Source of the DNA: Pseudomonadota bacterium
GTDB taxonomy: Bacteria > Pseudomonadota > Gammaproteobacteria > Steroidobacterales > Steroidobacteraceae
DNA: 64,000 nucleotides
Reading direction: 5' to 3'
NCBI GenBank assembly: GCA_019352035.1
Contig: JABBNZ010000006.1
Span: 8,052-72,051 of the forward strand
Below the pieces are notes generated by a model. That model worked only from the letters and a program-made list of their open reading frames with translations. It had not been told where the DNA came from and searched no databases. Position 1 is the stretch's first letter. Each line of letters opens with the position of its first letter. Made by a program: the position numbers and the translations under genes. Positions 1 through 9,876 of the stretch are shown piece after piece.

Positions 1-10
1 CGGTGAGCGG

Positions 11-1906
11 GTGATTGCCGCTCAGCGCTGGCGCACGCGCACGGCGAGTCCGCTCTTCGATGCGCTGTTCGCGATGGCGCAGGAGGATCTGGAAAAGGAT
101 TCCGTCAGCGCCATCACCGATGCGGCATTCAACCACGGCCGGCCCATTCCGTGCCGCTGCTTCATCGCGGGCAAGAAGTGGCCGTTCGTCTGGACGCGCG
201 ATGTCTCGTACTCCACCGACCTGGGTCTGTGGAGGCTCCATCCGGCGCGCGCCCGGGCTTCGCTTCTCTTCAAGATCTCGCCGCCGCGGGATAACTTGGC
301 GCCGCGCGGTCTTTACGTGATGCAGGACACGGGCTCGGGCGGTAGTTGGCCGGTCAGCACCGATCGGGTGGTCTGGTTCCTCGGTGCGCGCCATCTCCTC
401 GGCGATCGGGCCTTCGCGGACACTGTATACCGGGCGCTGACCGACACGCTCGCCCAGGACCGGCAGTATGTGTTCGATCGGCGGGTCGGGCTGTACCGGG
501 GCGAGACGTCCTTCCTCGACTGGCGCCAGCAGACCTATCCGGCCTGGACCGCGCACAACGTCGTCTTCATCGCTCAGTCCTACGCACTGTCGACCAACGT
601 GCTGCACTATCAGGCGCTGCGCCTCGCGGCCGCGATGGCGGCCCAGCGCGGCGGCCGGGCGGCCGCGGCGCGCTATGCGCGCGAGGCCCGCGCCCTCAAA
701 CAGGCGATCAATGCCCGCTTCTGGAGTCAGGAGCGCGGCCTCTACATGAGCTATATCGGCGGACCGGTCCATGTCGGGCGCTTCGACGCCCATGACCTGC
801 TGAGCCTCGATCTGGCGATCACCAGCGGGGTCGCCGACCCACGGCGGGCGGCCGCGATCCTGGAGCATTATCCCGCGTGGCCCGCGGGCAGCCCCGTGAT
901 CTGGCCGCAGCGGCGCGGCGAGCCGATCTACCACAACCGGGCGATATGGCCGGTCGTGAGCGAGTACACCCTGCGCGCGGCCCGGCGGGTCGGCGATCCG
1001 TGGCTGATCGCGCTCGAGGTTCGCTCGCTCATGCGGGGGGCGGCGCTGAACGCCTCCAACATGGAGAACTACTCCCTGCTCTCCCAGTCGACACACGTTC
1101 CGGGCAAGCTCGGCGGACCCGTGGTCGACTCTCCGCGGCAGCTCTGGTCCGTCGCGGGCTACCTCGACATGGTCGTGCGCGGCATATTCGGGCTCCAGAG
1201 CGACGAGCGCGTCGCGCCCGAGCTCCCGGCATCGCTGGTGCCGATGCTGTTCGGCGCCGGACGGCGGATCAGCCTCTTTCTGGATGGGCGCGTCATCGTC
1301 CTCGAGCGGCCCCCGAGTACCTCGGGCCCGCTCCTGGTCGCGGGCCGCATTCAGCATCAGGGGAATCTCACCGATGTCGAGCTCGTCTCGGCCGCGGCCC
1401 GAGCCACCCCGCCGCCGATGAACGCACCTTTGTATTCGGGCCGGCTGCCGCCCGCACCGCATCTGCGGGGCGCGCCCGGCCTGGGAGCGGCAGCCTCGGT
1501 AGCGGGGCCGTGGCCGAGGCACTGGCGTGCGCCGCGCCGCGGCGAGTATCTCGCCTGGCTTCGTTACTCCAATTCCAACGGCCCCATCAACACCGGCATC
1601 ACCGCCGCGGTGAAGCGGCTCGAGGTCCGCTGCGCCGGGAGCGCCCCCCAGCTCCTCCCCATCGTGATGCCCCAGAGCGAGGGCTGGCAGGATTCGACCA
1701 CCGTGCGCTTCGCAGCCCGCCGCCGCGCATCCTGCACCTTCACGATGCCGCAGGGCTTCAACATGAGCGACCTGGCGCGATTTTCGCTCTATGACGGCAA
1801 CGGCGGCGCCGCCGGTCCGCTCAACAGCGCCCGCCTCGGCGCACTGCGCATTGCACGGCTCCACGCGAGCAGGCTGCCGCCGGGATCCGCCTCGGCGCGT
1901 CACTAG
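11..1906 (+). CDS. Six-hairpin glycosidase-like protein (possibly 5' truncated by window edge)
   Basis: Long + ORF with (alpha/alpha)6-type motifs (WTRDVSYSTDLGLW, ETSFLDWRQQTYPAW, YHNRAIWPVVSEYTLRAA); N-terminus sits at the window edge. Confidence 0.65.
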   Translation: MIAAQRWRTRTASPLFDALFAMAQEDLEKDSVSAITDAAFNHGRPIPCRCFIAGKKWPFVWTRDVSYSTDLGLWRLHPARARASLLFKISPPRDNLAPRGLYVMQDTGSGGSWPVSTDRVVWFLGARHLLGDRAFADTVYRALTDTLAQDRQYVFDRRVGLYRGETSFLDWRQQTYPAWTAHNVVFIAQSYALSTNVLHYQALRLAAAMAAQRGGRAAAARYAREARALKQAINARFWSQERGLYMSYIGGPVHVGRFDAHDLLSLDLAITSGVADPRRAAAILEHYPAWPAGSPVIWPQRRGEPIYHNRAIWPVVSEYTLRAARRVGDPWLIALEVRSLMRGAALNASNMENYSLLSQSTHVPGKLGGPVVDSPRQLWSVAGYLDMVVRGIFGLQSDERVAPELPASLVPMLFGAGRRISLFLDGRVIVLERPPSTSGPLLVAGRIQHQGNLTDVELVSAAARATPPPMNAPLYSGRLPPAPHLRGAPGLGAAASVAGPWPRHWRAPRRGEYLAWLRYSNSNGPINTGITAAVKRLEVRCAGSAPQLLPIVMPQSEGWQDSTTVRFAARRRASCTFTMPQGFNMSDLARFSLYDGNGGAAGPLNSARLGALRIARLHASRLPPGSASARH

Positions 1907-1937
1907 AGCCGGACGACCCCATTGAGCGCCAAGCCCG

Positions 1938-2075
1938 AGCTGCAGTGATCCGCGCTCGCTCGCCTACAACACGGGCGCCAATTGGGTTGGCGTTCTCTTT
2001 GCCGCCAGCAACGGCTTCCTCATCGCGGGCGCCCTGGTCATCCCGCTCATGGTGCGATGGCTGGGCCTGCGCTGA
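1938..2075 (+). pseudogene. Fragment of an MFS-type (sugar) transporter
   Basis: In-frame stretch SDPRSLAYNTGANWVGVLFAASNGFLIAGALVIPLMVRWLGLR* without start codon; looks like a transmembrane segment pair of an MFS protein; flanks non-coding. Confidence 0.45.
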
Positions 2076-2234
2076 AGCCACCTCGTGAGTCTCGCGGGCG
2101 GCTGGCGGAGCCGGAGCCCGCGAAAGCGGCCTCTCCGTCGGCGGCCGGCGCCTGAGAGCCCCGGGGCGCGCCCGAACGCGTGGCCCGGCGCCGGCCCGCG
2201 AGCCCGCTGCGGCGGCTTCCGGTATGCTCGCGCC

Positions 2235-3026
2235 ATGCTCATCGAGCGCGTCTGGTCCGCCAACCCCTACCGCAACTTCCACTATCTGATCGCCTGCCCC
2301 GAGACCGGGGAGGCGCTGGCGATCGACCCCCTGGAATGGCGGCTGTGCCTGGATGCGGCGCAGGCCAAGGGATGGCAGATCACCCAGATCCTCAATACCC
2401 ACGAGCATCGGGACCACACGGGGGGTAATGCGGGCCTCGTGGGCGCCACGGGCGCCAAAGTCCTGGCTCACGCCGCGGCGGCGAGCCGCATCGGCGGCGT
2501 CGACCGCGGGCTCGGCAAAGGCGACATCGTGCGGGTCGGGCGGACGGTCGAGCTCGAATGCCTCGATACCCCCGGTCATACCCTGGCCCATATCTGCCTG
2601 CTCGCCCGCAGCGATCAGCCAGCCCTCTTCTGCGGCGATACCCTCTTCAACGCGGGCGCCGGCAACTGCCACAACGGCGGCCATCCCCAGCAGCTCTACG
2701 AGACTTTCGTGACGCAGCTCGCGCGGCTGCCGGAGCAGACGCGGGTCTTCCCCGGACACGAGTATCTGGCGCGCAACCTGGAGTTCACGCTCGATCGGGA
2801 GCCCGACAACGCCGCGGCCCGACACCTCCTCCAGAGCGCTCGCGGACAACAACCGGCGCAGACGGCGATCACGACCCTCGCCGAGGAAAAACGAATCAAC
2901 ACGTTCTTCCGTCTGCAGAGCCCCACGGTCATCGCGCGCCTGCGGGAGGCATTTCCCGACATCGGTGAGCAGCCGGATGCGCGCACCGTGTTCCTGAAGT
3001 TGCGGGAGCTGAGGAACGGGTGGTGA
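2235..3026 (+). CDS. gloB: Hydroxyacylglutathione hydrolase (glyoxalase II)
   Basis: MLIERVWSANPYRNFHYLI start; metallo-beta-lactamase motif THEHRDHTGGN; FPGHEY. Confidence 0.9.
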   Translation: MLIERVWSANPYRNFHYLIACPETGEALAIDPLEWRLCLDAAQAKGWQITQILNTHEHRDHTGGNAGLVGATGAKVLAHAAAASRIGGVDRGLGKGDIVRVGRTVELECLDTPGHTLAHICLLARSDQPALFCGDTLFNAGAGNCHNGGHPQQLYETFVTQLARLPEQTRVFPGHEYLARNLEFTLDREPDNAAARHLLQSARGQQPAQTAITTLAEEKRINTFFRLQSPTVIARLREAFPDIGEQPDARTVFLKLRELRNGW

Positions 3027-3412
3027 GCGAGTCGTCCCCTCGCGTCCTTTACGTCGACGACGAGCCCACGCTGGTATTCCTGATCACCCGCGCGCTGGAG
3101 AAGCTCGGCATCGCGGCGAAGGGTTTCGCGAGCACGGACGAGGCGCTCGCGGCGTTCGGGCGGGAACCGCGGGGCTTCACGCTGGTGCTGACGGATCTCT
3201 CCATGCCCGGAGGCATGAGCGGCCTCGAGTTGGCGCAGGCGGTGCTCGCCATTCGTCCTGACACCCATGTCGTGATCGCCAGCGGCTGCATCGATCCGGC
3301 GGACGTGCGGCGCGCGGCGGACATCGGTGTGCGCACCGTCATCCAGAAGCCCGCGAAAGTGGCCGAGATGGCCCAGCTCGTGAGCGGGCTGCTGCGCGAC
3401 CTGCGATCCTGA
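3020..3412 (+). CDS. Stand-alone response-regulator receiver domain protein
   Basis: VLYVDDEP, LTDLSMPGGMSG, QKPAK motifs; GTG start overlaps gloB stop. Confidence 0.85.
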   Translation: MVSESSPRVLYVDDEPTLVFLITRALEKLGIAAKGFASTDEALAAFGREPRGFTLVLTDLSMPGGMSGLELAQAVLAIRPDTHVVIASGCIDPADVRRAADIGVRTVIQKPAKVAEMAQLVSGLLRDLRS

Positions 3413-3421
3413 GGGCACCCG

Positions 3422-4480
3422 ATGATCTATTCCGGGTTCTATCGCCGCACCTTCTTCATCGCGACCGCCGCGGTCCTGGCGTATCTGCTGCTCGCCCTGC
3501 TGGCGCCGCTCAAGGGCGCGCTCGGCTGGGCGATCGTGCTCGCGTTCCTCCTGCATCCCCTGCACGAGCGGCTCTCGCGGCGCCTCAAGGGCCGCAGCGT
3601 GCTTTCCGCGGGCATCATCACCGGTCTCACACCGTTCCTCGTGCTCGCGCCGCTCGCCGTACTCGGCGTGGTGTTCGCCGGCCAGGTCGCCAGCCTGATC
3701 GGCCAGTTCCGCGGCGAGAGCTTCGGCTATCCGCAGCTGCTCGCGCGCTTCGAGAGTTATCCGCTGCTCGGGAACGTGCTGCGCTGGGCGAGCGCCAATG
3801 TCCCGGTGAGCGCGGCTCACGTACAGGAATGGATCACGGGCGGGATGCAGACGATGTTGAAGTCCGCCGCCTCGGCGGGCGGCAGTCTCGCGCTCGGCGT
3901 CTTCGGCACCGTGATCGGCTTCTTCATGATGCTCTTCCTGCTCTTCTTCCTGCTGCGGGACGGGCGCGCGATTCTCGATCACCTGACACGGCTGATTCCG
4001 CTCGAGTCGGCGCGCCGCGAGCGGCTGCTCGATTACCTGGGACGGGTCACCCGCGCCGTGGTGTTCGGGTCGACCGCAACCGCGCTGATTCAGGGGATTT
4101 TCGTCGCCGTCGGGTTCGAGCTCGCGGGCCTGCCCTCGCCCGTGGTCTTCGGCGTCGTCGGCACCATCGCAGCCCTGCTGCCCGCCGGAGCGGCCGTCGT
4201 GCTGGCGCCGGCGGTGCTCTATCTGGCGGTGAGCAGCCACTGGGTCGCGGCGGTCTTCCTCGCCGTCTGGAGCGGCCTGCTCGCGGTGGTGGAAAACGTG
4301 GCGCGGCCGCTCCTCACCGCGCACCGTGCCCACGTATCGACGCTGGCGGTTTTCGTAGGTGCGATCGGCGGCGTTTCGGCGTTTGGTGTGCTGGGACTGG
4401 TGATCGGACCGGTCTTGCTGAGTTTCGTGGTGGCGCTGGTCAGGTTCACGACGGAGGTACGCGGCGCCACGGCGCCTTGA
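3422..4480 (+). CDS. AI-2E family transporter / PerM-like permease
   Basis: 352 aa multi-TM ORF; AI-2E_transport family features (FLLHPLHERLSRRLKGR, FFLLRDG, GxxxGPVLLSFVVAL). Confidence 0.85.
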   Translation: MIYSGFYRRTFFIATAAVLAYLLLALLAPLKGALGWAIVLAFLLHPLHERLSRRLKGRSVLSAGIITGLTPFLVLAPLAVLGVVFAGQVASLIGQFRGESFGYPQLLARFESYPLLGNVLRWASANVPVSAAHVQEWITGGMQTMLKSAASAGGSLALGVFGTVIGFFMMLFLLFFLLRDGRAILDHLTRLIPLESARRERLLDYLGRVTRAVVFGSTATALIQGIFVAVGFELAGLPSPVVFGVVGTIAALLPAGAAVVLAPAVLYLAVSSHWVAAVFLAVWSGLLAVVENVARPLLTAHRAHVSTLAVFVGAIGGVSAFGVLGLVIGPVLLSFVVALVRFTTEVRGATAP

Positions 4481-4705
4481 CATCCTCCCCCGGCGTGAAA
4501 CTCGGAGATTCCTACGGCGCAGCGTCTGTTGCAGCGCCTGCGAGCGCACCCGCGACAGCCACGTCCTCCCGGCGCGCCACGCGGTCAGTTCCTTGCGGGG
4601 CCCGGCGTAGCCGAGCTCCCTCTCGCCGCGCTCGTAGCGCGCTTTCTGCAAGGCGAGCGCGCGGTTGTAGACGTAGCGGCACGAGCCCGCGAACCGGCGC
4701 ATCAT
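4477..4705 (-). pseudogene. tnpB: Relic of IS200/IS605 (IS1341-type) tnpB: N-terminal fragment plus right-end hairpin
   Basis: Minus-strand MMRRFAGSCRYVYNRALALQKARYERGERELGYAGPRKELTAWRAGRTWLSRVRSQALQQTLRR = TnpB/OrfB N-terminal HTH region; then directly TTGACATCCTCCCCCGGCGTGAAACTCGGAGATTCCTAC (+ strand) = typical right-end hairpin. Confidence 0.85.
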
Positions 4706-4745
4706 GCCGGAGCTTTCCGCGCATCCTGGTAAAATGCGCCCCCTC

Positions 4746-6968
4746 ATGAATCTCGACCCCATCTTGAACCCCCTGAACGAGGCTCAGCGCGCCGCCGTCT
4801 CGGCGCCGCTCGTCCCGGTGCTGGTGCTGGCGGGCGCGGGCAGCGGCAAGACACGCGTGCTCACCCACCGCATCGCCTGGCTGATCCAGGCGGAGCATGC
4901 CTCTCCCTACTCCATCCTGGCCGTCACTTTCACCAACAAGGCGGCCGGCGAGATGCGCGGCCGGGTGGAGCAGATCCTCGGCGCTCCGCCCGGAGTGCTC
5001 TGGATCGGCACTTTCCATGGCATCGCCCACCGCCTGCTGCGCCTGCACTGGCGCGAGGCGGGGCTCCCCCAGGGGTTCCAGATCCTCGACTCGGACGACC
5101 AGCAGCGCCTGGTGAAGCGGATCATTCGGGCCAACGACCTCGACGAGTCCCGCTGGGAGCCGCGCGAGGTGCAGTGGTTCATCAACTCCAACAAGGACGA
5201 GGGCCGCCGGCCGAAGGACCTGAAGTCGGGCAACGATCCGACCCGCGCGCAGATGATCCGGCTCTATGGCCTTTACGAGGAGGCTTGCGCCCGCGCGGGC
5301 GTGGTCGACTTCGCCGAGCTGCTGCTGCGCGCCTATGAGCTCTGGCGCGACGGTCCGGAGCTGCTCGCGCACTACCGCCAGCGTTTCCGGCACGTGCTGG
5401 TGGATGAGTTTCAGGACACCAATTCCATCCAGTACGCCTGGCTGCGCCTCATCGCGGGCCCCGACGGCCACCCCTTCGCGGTGGGCGACGACGACCAATC
5501 GATCTACCGCTGGCGCGGCGCGCGCGTCGAGAACCTGCAGCAGTTCCGCCGCGACTACCCCACCGCAAAGCTGTACCGTCTGGAGCAGAATTACCGCTCC
5601 ACGGCGGCGATCCTGGCCGCCGCCAACGGTCTCATCGGGCACAACTCCGGCCGCCTCGGCAAGACGCTGTGGACGAACGGGGAGCCGGGGCTGCCCATCC
5701 AACTCTATGCGGCGTTCAACGAGCGCGATGAGGCGGAGTTCGTCGCGCGCCGGGTCGCTGACTATGTGGCCGGCGGCAACCGCCGCGGCGACGTCGCGGT
5801 GCTGTACCGGTCCAACGCCCAGTCGCGTGCGTTCGAGGAAGCCTTCATCGCGGGGCGCATTCCGTACCGGGTCTACGGCGGCCTGAGGTTCTTCGAGCGC
5901 GCGGAGATCAAGGACTCGCTCGCGTACCTGCGGCTGCTGTCGAATCGCGACGACGACGCCGCCTACGAGCGTGTGGTCAATCTGCCGACGCGGGGCATCG
6001 GCGAGCGCACCATCGAGGGGCTGCGCGAGGAGGCGCGCAACGCCGGCATCTCGCTGTGGAAGGCGGCCACGGCCCGCAGCGATGCGCAGGGCGGCAGGAC
6101 CGCGAACGCGCTGCGCGGCTTCCAGGACCTCATCGACAGGCTGGCGCGCGAGACCGCCGGCCTGGCCCTTCACGAGCAGATCGATCACGTGCTCAAGGAG
6201 AGCGGTCTCATCGAGCATCACGGCCGGGAGAAGGCTCAGGACTCCCCGCGCGAGGGCCGGGGTGAGATGGCCCGCAGCGAGGCGCGCCTGGAGAACCTCG
6301 CGGAGCTGGTCAGCGCCGCCCGCAGCTTCGGCACCGAGAGCACCGACCTCGAGCTGCCGCCGCTCGAGGCGTTCCTGGCTCACGCCGCGCTGGAATCCGG
6401 CGAGAGACAGTCCGACGCCGGCGAGGACGGCGTGCAGATGATGACGCTGCACATGGCAAAGGGGCTCGAATTCAGGTTCGTGTTCCTCTGCGGCATGGAG
6501 GAAGGGCTCTTCCCCCACAATCGCTGCATGTCGGATCTCGAGGCGCTGGAGGAAGAGCGCCGCCTCTGCTACGTCGGCATGACGCGCGCCATGAAGCATC
6601 TCTATCTCACCTACGCGGAGCAGCGCCGCGTGCACGGCATGGATACGCATCCGGCGCCTTCACGCTTCATCAAGGAAGTGCCCCAGGACATCGTCGCCGA
6701 AGTCAGGCCGCGGGTGCAGGTCGCCCGCGCCGTCACGGCCGCCCGGATGCGGCGCGAGCAGCCGGCCGCGCCCGCCATCCGATTCCGGTCCGAGGAGCCG
6801 CCGCCGCCCGGGATGCGGCTCGGAGCCCGGGTGCGGCACGGCAAGTTCGGCGAGGGCGTGGTGTTGAACGTCGAGGGCAGCGGCCCCCACGCGCGCGTGC
6901 AGGTGAGCTTCGAGCAGCAGGGCACGAAGTGGCTCATGATGCAATATGCCAACCTCGAACCCCTCTAG
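4746..6968 (+). CDS. uvrD: DNA helicase II
   Basis: LNEAQRAAVSAPLVPVLVLAGAGSGKTRVL, VDEFQDTN, DDDQSIYRWRGA, MTLHMAKGLEF; C-terminal UvrD extension. Confidence 0.95.
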   Translation: MNLDPILNPLNEAQRAAVSAPLVPVLVLAGAGSGKTRVLTHRIAWLIQAEHASPYSILAVTFTNKAAGEMRGRVEQILGAPPGVLWIGTFHGIAHRLLRLHWREAGLPQGFQILDSDDQQRLVKRIIRANDLDESRWEPREVQWFINSNKDEGRRPKDLKSGNDPTRAQMIRLYGLYEEACARAGVVDFAELLLRAYELWRDGPELLAHYRQRFRHVLVDEFQDTNSIQYAWLRLIAGPDGHPFAVGDDDQSIYRWRGARVENLQQFRRDYPTAKLYRLEQNYRSTAAILAAANGLIGHNSGRLGKTLWTNGEPGLPIQLYAAFNERDEAEFVARRVADYVAGGNRRGDVAVLYRSNAQSRAFEEAFIAGRIPYRVYGGLRFFERAEIKDSLAYLRLLSNRDDDAAYERVVNLPTRGIGERTIEGLREEARNAGISLWKAATARSDAQGGRTANALRGFQDLIDRLARETAGLALHEQIDHVLKESGLIEHHGREKAQDSPREGRGEMARSEARLENLAELVSAARSFGTESTDLELPPLEAFLAHAALESGERQSDAGEDGVQMMTLHMAKGLEFRFVFLCGMEEGLFPHNRCMSDLEALEEERRLCYVGMTRAMKHLYLTYAEQRRVHGMDTHPAPSRFIKEVPQDIVAEVRPRVQVARAVTAARMRREQPAAPAIRFRSEEPPPPGMRLGARVRHGKFGEGVVLNVEGSGPHARVQVSFEQQGTKWLMMQYANLEPL

Positions 6969-7015
6969 ACCGAGAGCATGAAACAGGCCGCGAAATTGAT
7001 AGGGCGCGTCGAAGC

Positions 7016-8389
7016 ATGAAGATTCTCATTCTCGGCGCCGGCCAGGTCGGCCGCACCGTCGCCAGGCACCTCTCGCGGGAAGAAGCCAACGAAGTTACCG
7101 TCGTCGACGTCAGCGAGGACGTGCTGCGCGACCTCCAGGACCGCCTCGACGTCCATACGGTCGTCGGCAACGCCGCCCACCCGCCCGTGCTCGAGGCGGC
7201 CGGCGCCGCGGAGGCCGAGATCGTGGTCGCCCTCACCAACAGCGACGAAGTCAACATGATCGCGTGCGAGGTGGCGTTCACGCTGTTCCGCACCCCCACC
7301 AAGATCGCCCGCATCCGCGCGGCCGAGTACACCCAGCGGCCGGAGCTCTTCAGCGAGCAGGCGATCGCGGTCGATGTCTTCATCAGTCCGGAGCAGCTCG
7401 TCACGGAGTACATCACGCGCCTGATCCGCCACCCCGGCGCGCTGCAGGTGCTCGACTTCGCGGCCGGCAAGGTGCGCCTGGTGGGCGTCCGTGCCGTCAG
7501 CGGCGGCCTGCTGGTGGGACACTGCCTGCGGGAGCTGCCGGAGCATCTCGCCCGTATGGAGGCGCGCGTGGTCGCCATCTATCGCCGCGGCCGCAACGTG
7601 CCGCCCGAGGGATCGACCGTCATCGAGGAAGGCGACGAGGTGTTTTTCCTGGCGGCGAGCGATGACATCCGCCGGATGATCGGCGAGCTGCGCAAGGAGA
7701 ACAACCGGGTGCGCCGGATCGTGATCGCGGGCGGCGGCAACATCGGCTTCCGGCTCGCCCGGTCGCTGGAGAAGACGAGCCAGGTGAAGCTCATCGAGCG
7801 GGACCCGCGCCGGGCCCGCTGGGTGTCGGAGCAGCTCGAGAACACCATCGTGCTCGGAGGCGATGCCGCGGACGAGGAGCTGCTGATCGAGGAGAACATC
7901 GATAGCGCGGATGTCTTCGCCGCCCTCACCAACTCGGAGGAGGCGAACATCCTCTCGGCCATGCTCGCCAAGCGGCTGGGCGCGCACAAGGTCATGGCGC
8001 TCATCAACAAGCCTTCCTACGCCGACCTCATCGAGAGCGGCAGCATCGATGTCGCCATCTCGCCGCAGAGCATCACCATCGGCTCGCTGCTCGCCCACGT
8101 GCGCCGCGGCGATGTGGTGCGCGTGCATTCGCTGCGCCGCGGCGCCGCCGAGGCCATCGAGGCGATCGCGCACGGAGATGAGCAGAGCTCACGCGTGGTG
8201 GGCAGGGCCGTGGGCGAGATCCCGCTTCCGGAAGGGGCATCCATCGGCGCCATCGTGCGCGGCGAGCAGGTGATCATGGCGCATCACGACACCTTCGTGC
8301 AGTCGGGCGATCACGTGATTCTCTTCCTGGCCGATCGCCGCCACATCGAGGCGGTGGAGCGACTCTTCACGCGCGCCATGCGCACGTGA
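7016..8389 (+). CDS. trkA: Trk potassium transport regulatory protein TrkA
   Basis: Duplicated TrkA_N (GAGQVGRTVA, GGGNIGFRLA) and TrkA_C domains. Confidence 0.95.
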   Translation: MKILILGAGQVGRTVARHLSREEANEVTVVDVSEDVLRDLQDRLDVHTVVGNAAHPPVLEAAGAAEAEIVVALTNSDEVNMIACEVAFTLFRTPTKIARIRAAEYTQRPELFSEQAIAVDVFISPEQLVTEYITRLIRHPGALQVLDFAAGKVRLVGVRAVSGGLLVGHCLRELPEHLARMEARVVAIYRRGRNVPPEGSTVIEEGDEVFFLAASDDIRRMIGELRKENNRVRRIVIAGGGNIGFRLARSLEKTSQVKLIERDPRRARWVSEQLENTIVLGGDAADEELLIEENIDSADVFAALTNSEEANILSAMLAKRLGAHKVMALINKPSYADLIESGSIDVAISPQSITIGSLLAHVRRGDVVRVHSLRRGAAEAIEAIAHGDEQSSRVVGRAVGEIPLPEGASIGAIVRGEQVIMAHHDTFVQSGDHVILFLADRRHIEAVERLFTRAMRT

Positions 8390-8411
8390 GCCCGGTCTAG
8401 GCGCACAGTCG

Positions 8412-9866
8412 TTGCTCGGCATCGTCTATTTCCTCGGGCTCATTCTCTCCGCCTTCGGGCTGGCCTATCTGCTGCCGATCGGCTGCTCGCTCGCCACCGG
8501 TGATGGGCTCTGGCCGCAGTTCCTGCTGGCGGCCGGCATCACCGTCGCCGCCGGCGCCGCGCTCGCCGCGGCCACGTTCCGGTACCGCCGCGAGCTCAAG
8601 GCGCGCGACGGCTTCCTGCTGGTGACGCTCGGCTGGGTGCTCCTCGCCGCCTCCGCCACACTGCCGCTGCTCCTCACTCTCCCCGGGCTCAGCTTCACCC
8701 GCGCGTTCTTCGAGACGATGTCGGGGCTCACGACCACCGGCTCGACGGTGCTCGACGGGCTCGATGCGCTCCCGCCCTCGATCAACTTCTGGCGCCAGTC
8801 GCTCATCTGGCTGGGCGGTCTCGCCGTCATCGTGGTGGCGGTCGGGGTGACGCCGCTTCTCGGGGTGGGCGGGATGCAGCTCTCGAAACCCGAGGCGCCC
8901 GGTCCGGTCAAGGACGAGAAGCTTGCCCCGCGCATCACGGAGACCGCGCGCTCATTGTGGCTGGTCTATGCCCTGCTCACGCTCGGCGGCATTCTGGCGC
9001 TGCGGGTCTGCGGCATGACGTGGTTCGATGCGATCTGTCATGCGTTCTCCGCCGTCTCCTTGGGCGGCTTCTCGACCCACGACGCCAGTATCGGGTACTT
9101 CCACTCGGCGGCGGTCGAGTTCGTGCTCATCGTGCTGATGCTGATCTCCGCGCTCAACTTCGCGCGGCACTTCGCCGCACTGCGGCGGCTGTCGCTGAAG
9201 CCTTACCGCCACGACCCGGAGCTCAAGGCGATCGCCGTGCTGCTCGCCGCCAGCGTGGTGTTCATCGCGGGCCTCCTGACGTGGAACGGCGTCTACCCTA
9301 CGTTCGACACTTCACTGCGTTATGCCGCATTCAACGTGGTGTCCATGGCCACGACCACGGGCTGGGTGACGGTGGGGAAGTCGGGTTTCGCGGGCTGGCC
9401 GGTGTTCGCTCCCATCTGGATGCTCTTTCTCTCCGGAATCACCTGCAGCACCGGCTCCGCCGGCAGCGGCACGAAGATGTTCCGCACGCTGGTGCTCGCG
9501 CGTCAGGCCGGGCGGGAGCTCAAGCTCCTCGTGCATCCGAGCGCCATGGCGCCGGTGCGCGTCGGCGGCAGGCCCGTGCCGGAGCGGGCGGCGGACGCGG
9601 TGCTGGCCTTCGTCTTCCTTTACTTCATGACGGTGTCGCTTCTCACCTTCGCGATGCTGCTCACGGGCATGCACTTCGGCGACTCCTTCCGGGTCGTGGT
9701 CGCCTCCATCAACAACACCGCTTACGGCCTGCCCGGTCATACCGTCTGGAACCTGCATGCGCTGACGCCGCCGCAGACCTGGATCTGCACGGCGGCGATG
9801 CTCCTCGGACGCCTGGAGATCTTCAGCGTGATCGTGCTCTTTACCAGGACGTTCTGGAGGAAGTAG
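8412..9866 (+). CDS. trkH: Trk potassium uptake protein TrkH
   Basis: 484 aa multi-TM; MSGLTTTGST, HAFSAVSLGGFSTHD, CSTGSAGSGTKMFR selectivity-filter-type motifs; TTG start. Confidence 0.93.
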   Translation: MLGIVYFLGLILSAFGLAYLLPIGCSLATGDGLWPQFLLAAGITVAAGAALAAATFRYRRELKARDGFLLVTLGWVLLAASATLPLLLTLPGLSFTRAFFETMSGLTTTGSTVLDGLDALPPSINFWRQSLIWLGGLAVIVVAVGVTPLLGVGGMQLSKPEAPGPVKDEKLAPRITETARSLWLVYALLTLGGILALRVCGMTWFDAICHAFSAVSLGGFSTHDASIGYFHSAAVEFVLIVLMLISALNFARHFAALRRLSLKPYRHDPELKAIAVLLAASVVFIAGLLTWNGVYPTFDTSLRYAAFNVVSMATTTGWVTVGKSGFAGWPVFAPIWMLFLSGITCSTGSAGSGTKMFRTLVLARQAGRELKLLVHPSAMAPVRVGGRPVPERAADAVLAFVFLYFMTVSLLTFAMLLTGMHFGDSFRVVVASINNTAYGLPGHTVWNLHALTPPQTWICTAAMLLGRLEIFSVIVLFTRTFWRK

Positions 9867-9876
9867 CGGATCGCGC

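Noticed and set aside
2696-4762. 688-aa minus-strand ORF
   Set aside because: Antisense to gloB, the receiver gene and the permease; only its first ~65 codons after residue 20 are meaningful (tnpB relic).
4512-6650. 712-aa minus-strand ORF opposite uvrD
   Set aside because: Antisense shadow of uvrD codon bias; no recognisable domains.
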